A DNA stretch of 64,000 nucleotides from Hyphomicrobiales bacterium (GTDB lineage: Bacteria > Pseudomonadota > Alphaproteobacteria > Rhizobiales > Rhizobiaceae). Positions within the stretch are counted from its first letter, which is position 1. Every line of letters starts with the position of its first letter. The position numbers and the translations under genes are program-made. The notes beneath the pieces were generated by a model that was not told the DNA's origin, did not search any database, and saw only the letters and a program-made list of their open reading frames with translations. The DNA lies in assembly GCA_900472605.1 (NCBI GenBank), contig UCJD01000046.1:1-64000 (forward strand), given 5' to 3'. Below are positions 61,444-64,000 of the stretch, in pieces.

Positions 61444-62883
61444 GTGTTGAGTATCGAGGCGAGTCCCAAGACGGTCATTAAGATCGGTAGTGCTGCTGCT
61501 GGTGCTCCGAATCAGACGCCATTGCCCGAGATCTCTGGCAATGCGGAACCCTCCCAGGAGGAAGCAGTCAGCGCGCTTCGGCATCTGTTGTCGATTGAAA
61601 CCGACATACGGACATGCAGAAGCGTCGACGAACTGAGCGTCCTGCTCGTCAACGCGATCCAAAAGATCATGGGCGCGCGCTCGGCGTACTTCCTCGCTCT
61701 GCGTTCGAGGCGGCCACGCGTTATGAAGGTATCAGGCACCACGGAGCTTGATCACAATGCGCCGACTGTTCGATGGCTCGAAAAAGAGCTTCGAAGGTCC
61801 CCACCGTCTGCCGGATGGGACAATCCGGCTCCCGTGAGCATAAAGGTTGGAGCCGAGGCGCTCGTGGAAGAAGCACGCGTCTTTCCATTTCCGGAAGGCT
61901 ATTGGCTCCCATTGAAGCACCTTGACGGCAGACCTGAGTTCGGCGTTTTGGTGGTCGGGGAGCATGCATTTTCCGAGGGCGCCGTAACGATCGCGGCGCG
62001 CATCGCGGCGACTGCGGCACATGCCGCCACCGTTCTCACGCTCAAGACACCGCGTCGAACTATGGGCCAACTATCCAGATGGCTGCTTTACGGGCTGTGT
62101 CTCGCTGCCGCTGCTTCGATGTTCTACCCCGTGCCGATGACGGCTCTTGCGCCAATGGAAGTCGTTCCGAAAAATCCCTTCGTCGTCGCGGCGCCGATAG
62201 ACGGCGTCGTCGAGACCGTTGTCGCTGCGCCAAATTCGGCCGTCAAAGAGGGTGATCTCATCGTCCAGTACGTCGACACAGTTCCACGCAACCAATTGCA
62301 GATCGCCGAGCAGGAAGTGAGCGTGGCGGCCGCAAAGCTACGGCAATTGCAGCAAAGTTCCTTTGTCGATGAGACAGCAAAGCGGGAGCTGGCACAGTCC
62401 AGATCTGAATTGAGCTTGAAGGTTGCCGAACGGGATTTTGCCAAGGACACCTTTGAAAAATCGCAGATACGCGCGCCGAGAAAAGGGATTGCGGTCTACG
62501 CGGACCGAAAAGAATGGGTAGGCAAACCCGTCGTGACAGGCGAGCGTATTCTCGAGATTGCGGACGAGAACAGTGTCGAGCTGCGCGCCAATCTACCGGT
62601 CGCCGAAGTCCTGAACTTGAAGGCAGGAGGTCGTATACGCGCCTTCCTCAATGGCGATCCCCTCAACCCGCTTGATGCGACGGTGACCTCGACGAGCCAT
62701 CAGGCCCGCCTGGTAGAGGGGCAGGGACTGGTCTACCTAGTCAATGGAGAGTTCGCCACAGACGGCATCCCGCCGCGTCCAGGGGTCAGGGGAACGGCAC
62801 AGCTCTTCAGCGAAAAGGCGCCGCTTGGCTATTATCTGTTCCGGCGACCGCTGACATGGCTGCGCCAGAAGGTCGGTTTATGA
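61444..62883 (+). CDS. GAF-like HlyD-family membrane adaptor
   Basis: Protein of 479 aa with an unusual plan. Residues about 45-200 form a GAF-like region (helix, then AYFLALRSRRPRV, PEGYWLPLKHL, FGVLVVGEHAF). One transmembrane helix follows at about 210-232 (LLYGLCLAAAASMFYPV). The periplasmic HlyD part then has AAPIDGVVETVVAAPNS and SQIRAPRKGIAVYADRKEW as lipoyl halves. The GAF part would be cytosolic and could sense a small ligand and gate export. The start is a GTG one nt after the previous stop, and the end overlaps the next gene by 4 nt. Confidence 0.88.
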   Translation: MLSIEASPKTVIKIGSAAAGAPNQTPLPEISGNAEPSQEEAVSALRHLLSIETDIRTCRSVDELSVLLVNAIQKIMGARSAYFLALRSRRPRVMKVSGTTELDHNAPTVRWLEKELRRSPPSAGWDNPAPVSIKVGAEALVEEARVFPFPEGYWLPLKHLDGRPEFGVLVVGEHAFSEGAVTIAARIAATAAHAATVLTLKTPRRTMGQLSRWLLYGLCLAAAASMFYPVPMTALAPMEVVPKNPFVVAAPIDGVVETVVAAPNSAVKEGDLIVQYVDTVPRNQLQIAEQEVSVAAAKLRQLQQSSFVDETAKRELAQSRSELSLKVAERDFAKDTFEKSQIRAPRKGIAVYADRKEWVGKPVVTGERILEIADENSVELRANLPVAEVLNLKAGGRIRAFLNGDPLNPLDATVTSTSHQARLVEGQGLVYLVNGEFATDGIPPRPGVRGTAQLFSEKAPLGYYLFRRPLTWLRQKVGL

Positions 62884-64000
62884 CGACGCAGTCGGGACCA
62901 GGATCGATCATCGTACCGGCGCTTCGCGAGGACCTTCGGTTGCACAGGAGAGCCGCGGACGCAGAGGAGCCATGGCTTATCTACGACCCGATCGCCCATC
63001 GTTATCACGAGATCGACGAGCACGCGTTCAACCTCCTGCAAAACTGGCGCGGCGGACTTGGGCTGGAGGCGCTTGCGGCCCACATCAGCGGTCAGTTGCA
63101 CGAAGAGGCCTCGGCCGACGATCTCTACCAATTGATGCTGGTCCTCGATCAAGCTGGATTGCTGGGGGAGCCGCTTGGAGGCTGGAGATCGGCCTATCGA
63201 CATCAGCAGGACAGGCGGCGCGGGCCTATCTCGTGGTTGCTGCACAACTATCTTTTCATTCGCGTTCCTTTGTTCAAGCCCGATGATTTTCTCAGGGAGA
63301 CCTTGCCCATCGCGCGCGTGTTCGCGTCACGTACGATGCTCCTCATTCTCTTCCTTCTCGGTATCGCCGGCCTATTCCTTGCGTCGCGGCAGTTCGACAC
63401 CTTCTCTCACACTTTTCTCTATTTCTTCTCCCTGGAAGGCGCGCTCGGCTACGCCTGTGCGCTCATCTTCGTGAAAATCTTCCATGAACTCGGCCACGCC
63501 TACATGGCAAAGCATTTCGGGTGCCGGGTTCCGACCATGGGTATCGCATTTCTCGTGCTTGCGCCTGTTCTCTACACCGACGTGACCGATGCCTGGCGCC
63601 TGCAATCGCGCCGGCAGCGAATGCTTGTTAGCGGGGCGGGGATGATGGTGGAACTCGCCATCGCGGCTATTGCCACATTCCTCTGGGCTTTCTTGCCAGA
63701 TGGTATCATGCGAAGCGCTTGCTTCTTCATCGCGACGGCGAGCTGGGTGCTTAGCCTAGTGATCAACCTCAGCCCATTGATGCGCTTCGACGGATACTAT
63801 CTTCTCAGCGACTTCTGGCGCATTTCCAACCTGCAACCGCGCGCCTTCGCGATCCTGCGATGGTCGATCAGGGAGATGCTTTTCAATCTTCAGGCACCCT
63901 GCCCGGAGGAGTGGACGTCGCGTCGCCGCATCGCTGTCACGTTCTACGCGCTCGCCGTTTGCATCTATCGTCTTGGACTGTTCATTGGTATCGCTCTCGT
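62880..64000 (+). CDS. M50 peptidase-like export protein with PqqD-like N-terminus (partial)
   Basis: The start is the ATG of an ATGA overlap with the upstream stop, and the frame is open to the window end (373 codons seen). Residues about 30-100 look like a PqqD/RiPP-recognition-type domain (DPIAHRYHEIDEHAFNLLQNW, LYQLMLVLDQAGLL). A polytopic membrane part follows with zinc motif HELGH at residues 202-206 and the third-ligand segment RFDGYYLL around D304, as in M50 site-2 proteases. Proteins of this plan usually continue into a HlyD-like C-terminus. It is probably the inner-membrane centre of the export system. Confidence 0.9.
   Translation, partial: MTTQSGPGSIIVPALREDLRLHRRAADAEEPWLIYDPIAHRYHEIDEHAFNLLQNWRGGLGLEALAAHISGQLHEEASADDLYQLMLVLDQAGLLGEPLGGWRSAYRHQQDRRRGPISWLLHNYLFIRVPLFKPDDFLRETLPIARVFASRTMLLILFLLGIAGLFLASRQFDTFSHTFLYFFSLEGALGYACALIFVKIFHELGHAYMAKHFGCRVPTMGIAFLVLAPVLYTDVTDAWRLQSRRQRMLVSGAGMMVELAIAAIATFLWAFLPDGIMRSACFFIATASWVLSLVINLSPLMRFDGYYLLSDFWRISNLQPRAFAILRWSIREMLFNLQAPCPEEWTSRRRIAVTFYALAVCIYRLGLFIGIAL

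Noticed and set aside
1-64000. CRISPR arrays, tRNA or rRNA genes, replication origin
   Set aside because: No regularly spaced repeats, no cloverleaf-like sequence and no repABC or iteron pattern were seen.

Overview
The window looks like an accessory region (megaplasmid, chromid or a flexible part of the chromosome) of an alphaproteobacterium of the Rhizobiaceae type (Rhizobium/Agrobacterium/Ensifer relatives). The evidence is the gene families (BA14K, DUF982, DUF3008, DUF2934, a y4iL-like catalase, a double SDR/DUF complement), the moderately high GC, and repeated GGAAC-N17-GTT elements. Those elements match the EcfG (RpoE2) promoter of the alphaproteobacterial general stress response. No rRNA, tRNA or CRISPR array was recognised.

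Positions 1 to about 41,600 form a stress-protection island. It holds clade-2 catalase KatE with a ferritin-like DUF892 partner, a second y4iL-like catalase beside a YdeP-like molybdopterin oxidoreductase, three paralogous short-chain dehydrogenases (one with a Tat signal), a sorbosone-dehydrogenase-like lipoprotein, a flavodoxin-fold protein, alpha/beta hydrolases, a zinc alcohol dehydrogenase, a glutathione transferase, an L,D-transpeptidase, BrkB/YihY and MscS membrane proteins, a cation/proton antiporter, a lone receiver domain, a PNPOx-like stress protein, and a CYTH-CHAD protein flanked by three Nudix genes. Many very small proteins lie between them. Thirteen GGAAC-N17-GTT elements in front of these genes suggest they are one general-stress regulon. 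The island also shows decay: a frameshifted hydrolase, transpeptidase, Nudix gene and small KGG-like gene, plus remnants of a flavodoxin gene, a hydratase-like gene and IS66.

Positions 42,100 to 48,000 carry a sulfatase-superfamily enzyme with a carbohydrate-type ABC importer (two permeases and a binding protein, no ATPase) and a divergent LysR regulator. Positions 47,900 to 51,400 hold small hypothetical genes, two vapBC toxin-antitoxin pairs facing each other, and remnants of regulator genes.

Positions 51,479 to 58,487 are a catabolic locus. A GntR/FCD regulator is divergent from a zinc dehydrogenase, an L-rhamnonate-dehydratase-like enolase-superfamily enzyme, an SDR and a complete polar-amino-acid-type ABC importer. 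A near-palindrome in the divergent promoter is a likely operator. A sugar acid is the most likely substrate class.

Positions 59,048 to the end encode an outer-membrane TolC-like lipoprotein, a HlyD-like adaptor, a larger adaptor with an N-terminal GAF-like region, and an M50 peptidase-like membrane protein with a PqqD/RRE-like N-terminus that runs off the window. This is a coherent and apparently little-described export system and the best candidate for an undescribed system here.
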